Source of the DNA: JBHAEC01 sp041855385
GTDB taxonomy: Bacteria; Bacillota; Negativicutes; Veillonellales; Veillonellaceae
Length of the DNA: 6,610 bases
NCBI GenBank assembly: GCA_041855385.1
Contig: JBHAEC010000090.1
Coordinates: 1 to 6,610 of the forward strand
Direction: 5' to 3'
Shown here: piece after piece, positions 6,225 to 6,610 of the stretch
Layout: each line of letters opens with the position of its first letter
Position numbering within the stretch: position 1 is the first letter of the stretch
The notes under the pieces: model-generated
Database searches by the model: none
The model's input: the letters and a program-made list of their open reading frames with translations, nothing else
What the model was told of the DNA's origin: nothing
Position numbers and translations under genes: made by a program

Positions 6225-6343
6225 CATTTACCTTATAAGCTTTGCATATTCCATTGTTAAAGGTACCCTTTCTCCAACTCCAAAGAAAAACCTCTGTCTA
6301 ATTCCTTTATGCAAGTACTCTTTAACAATTTGAATCTTCCTTA
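6225..6343 (-). other. Structured region between ferritin stop and its terminator (3' UTR or small RNA)
   Basis: This untranslated stretch is long for a simple 3' end. It holds an imperfect inverted repeat: ATTGTTAAAGGTAC at 6253-6266 matches the complement of 6315-6329 with a single extra base, extended by ATTC/GAAT outside. A second inverted repeat, TTGCATA at 6242-6248 and TATGCAA at 6308-6314, crosses the first. A 23-codon ORF with TTG start (6257-6328) has AAGGAAG 7 bases upstream. I recognise no known RNA family, and the stretch may be only a ferritin 3' UTR. Confidence 0.45.
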
Positions 6344-6610
6344 TTATTCTGCCGTATCCTCAGCACCGATTAATGCAGCAATCTTGGCATCAACATAAAG
6401 CATTGCAGATTTGCTGTCATCCGCCATTTCGAAGAGATCGATAATTTCGCGTGCTACTTTTTCTTCTTCCACCTGCTCTGTAACGAACCACCCTAAAAAT
6501 TCACGAGTAGCAAAATCTTCCTCTTCCATAGCCAAACCGTATAGCTTATTAATTTTCTTTGTTACGATTTGCTCATGAGCCAACACTTTTTTAGCCGCTT
6601 CTAACCCGGA
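6344..6610 (-). CDS. ftnA: Bacterial non-haem ferritin, C-terminal part
   Basis: Ferritin forms a 24-subunit shell that oxidises and stores iron in the cytoplasm. The last 88 residues are seen; the gene runs off the right edge, so roughly half of a normal 165-170 residue chain is missing. The open frame continues to 6610 without a true start (the GTG at 6586 is internal, within AAKKVLAHEQ). The segment LAHEQIVTKKIN aligns with the E. coli FtnA helix carrying ferroxidase Glu94. FLGWFVTEQVEEE matches the helix with Gln127 and Glu130, so ferroxidase ligands are kept in the visible part. The chain ends in GAEDTAE with tandem TAA stops. No link to the following acpS operon is implied, because a strong terminator separates them. 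Confidence 0.93.
   Translation of the reverse strand, partial: SGLEAAKKVLAHEQIVTKKINKLYGLAMEEEDFATREFLGWFVTEQVEEEKVAREIIDLFEMADDSKSAMLYVDAKIAALIGAEDTAE

Noticed and set aside
6261..6314. Inverted repeats considered as ends of a small transposable element
   Set aside because: The arms are close together, no target-site duplication is visible, no second copy occurs in the window, and they fit a transcript 3' structure better.
6103..6333. Plus-strand open frame of 76 codons
   Set aside because: It crosses the strong ferritin terminator and the inverted repeats, lacks a Shine-Dalgarno sequence, and resembles translated AT-rich non-coding DNA.

Overview
This window reads as one strand of a low-GC Firmicute chromosome: every convincing gene is on the minus strand, genes are tightly packed, and the products are mostly housekeeping. 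Three things suggest a diderm Firmicute of the Negativicutes type (Veillonella/Dialister/Megasphaera relatives): an AMIN-domain amidase, a GerMN lipoprotein paired with it, and a bacterial-type ferritin. That placement is inference; no marker here fixes the genus.

Read in the direction of transcription (high to low coordinates), the window opens with the C-terminal half of a ferritin (6344-6610, cut by the window edge). A 119-base untranslated stretch and a strong intrinsic terminator (6187-6224) follow. After a gap with candidate promoters comes the operon acpS (5584-5949), nnrD (4598-5479) and a secreted ComEC-like metallo-beta-lactamase lipoprotein (3677-4573). It ends near a 50-base nested hairpin (3567-3613).

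The next unit is a cell-wall pair. An exported AMIN/Amidase_3 N-acetylmuramoyl-L-alanine amidase (2398-3453) starts at TTG with a very strong ribosome site and an extended -10 promoter. A GerMN lipoprotein (1840-2391) starts 6 bases after its stop. A terminator (1802-1834) closes this unit. The last unit is thiL (685-1656), tsaE (196-672) and the first 70 codons of tsaB (1-212). This is the usual Firmicute order leading into the tRNA t6A genes.

Functionally the window covers coenzyme housekeeping (ThiL makes thiamine diphosphate, NnrD repairs hydrated NAD(P)H, AcpS activates acyl carrier protein), t6A tRNA modification (TsaE, TsaB), envelope work (amidase, GerMN and ComEC-like lipoproteins) and iron storage (ferritin). 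I found no mobile element, CRISPR array, tRNA, rRNA, phage gene or defence system, and no clear new system. The points most worth a second look are the structured stretch with a possible tiny ORF behind the ferritin, the surface-anchored ComEC-like hydrolase, and a split acpS-nnrD junction with no NnrE epimerase.
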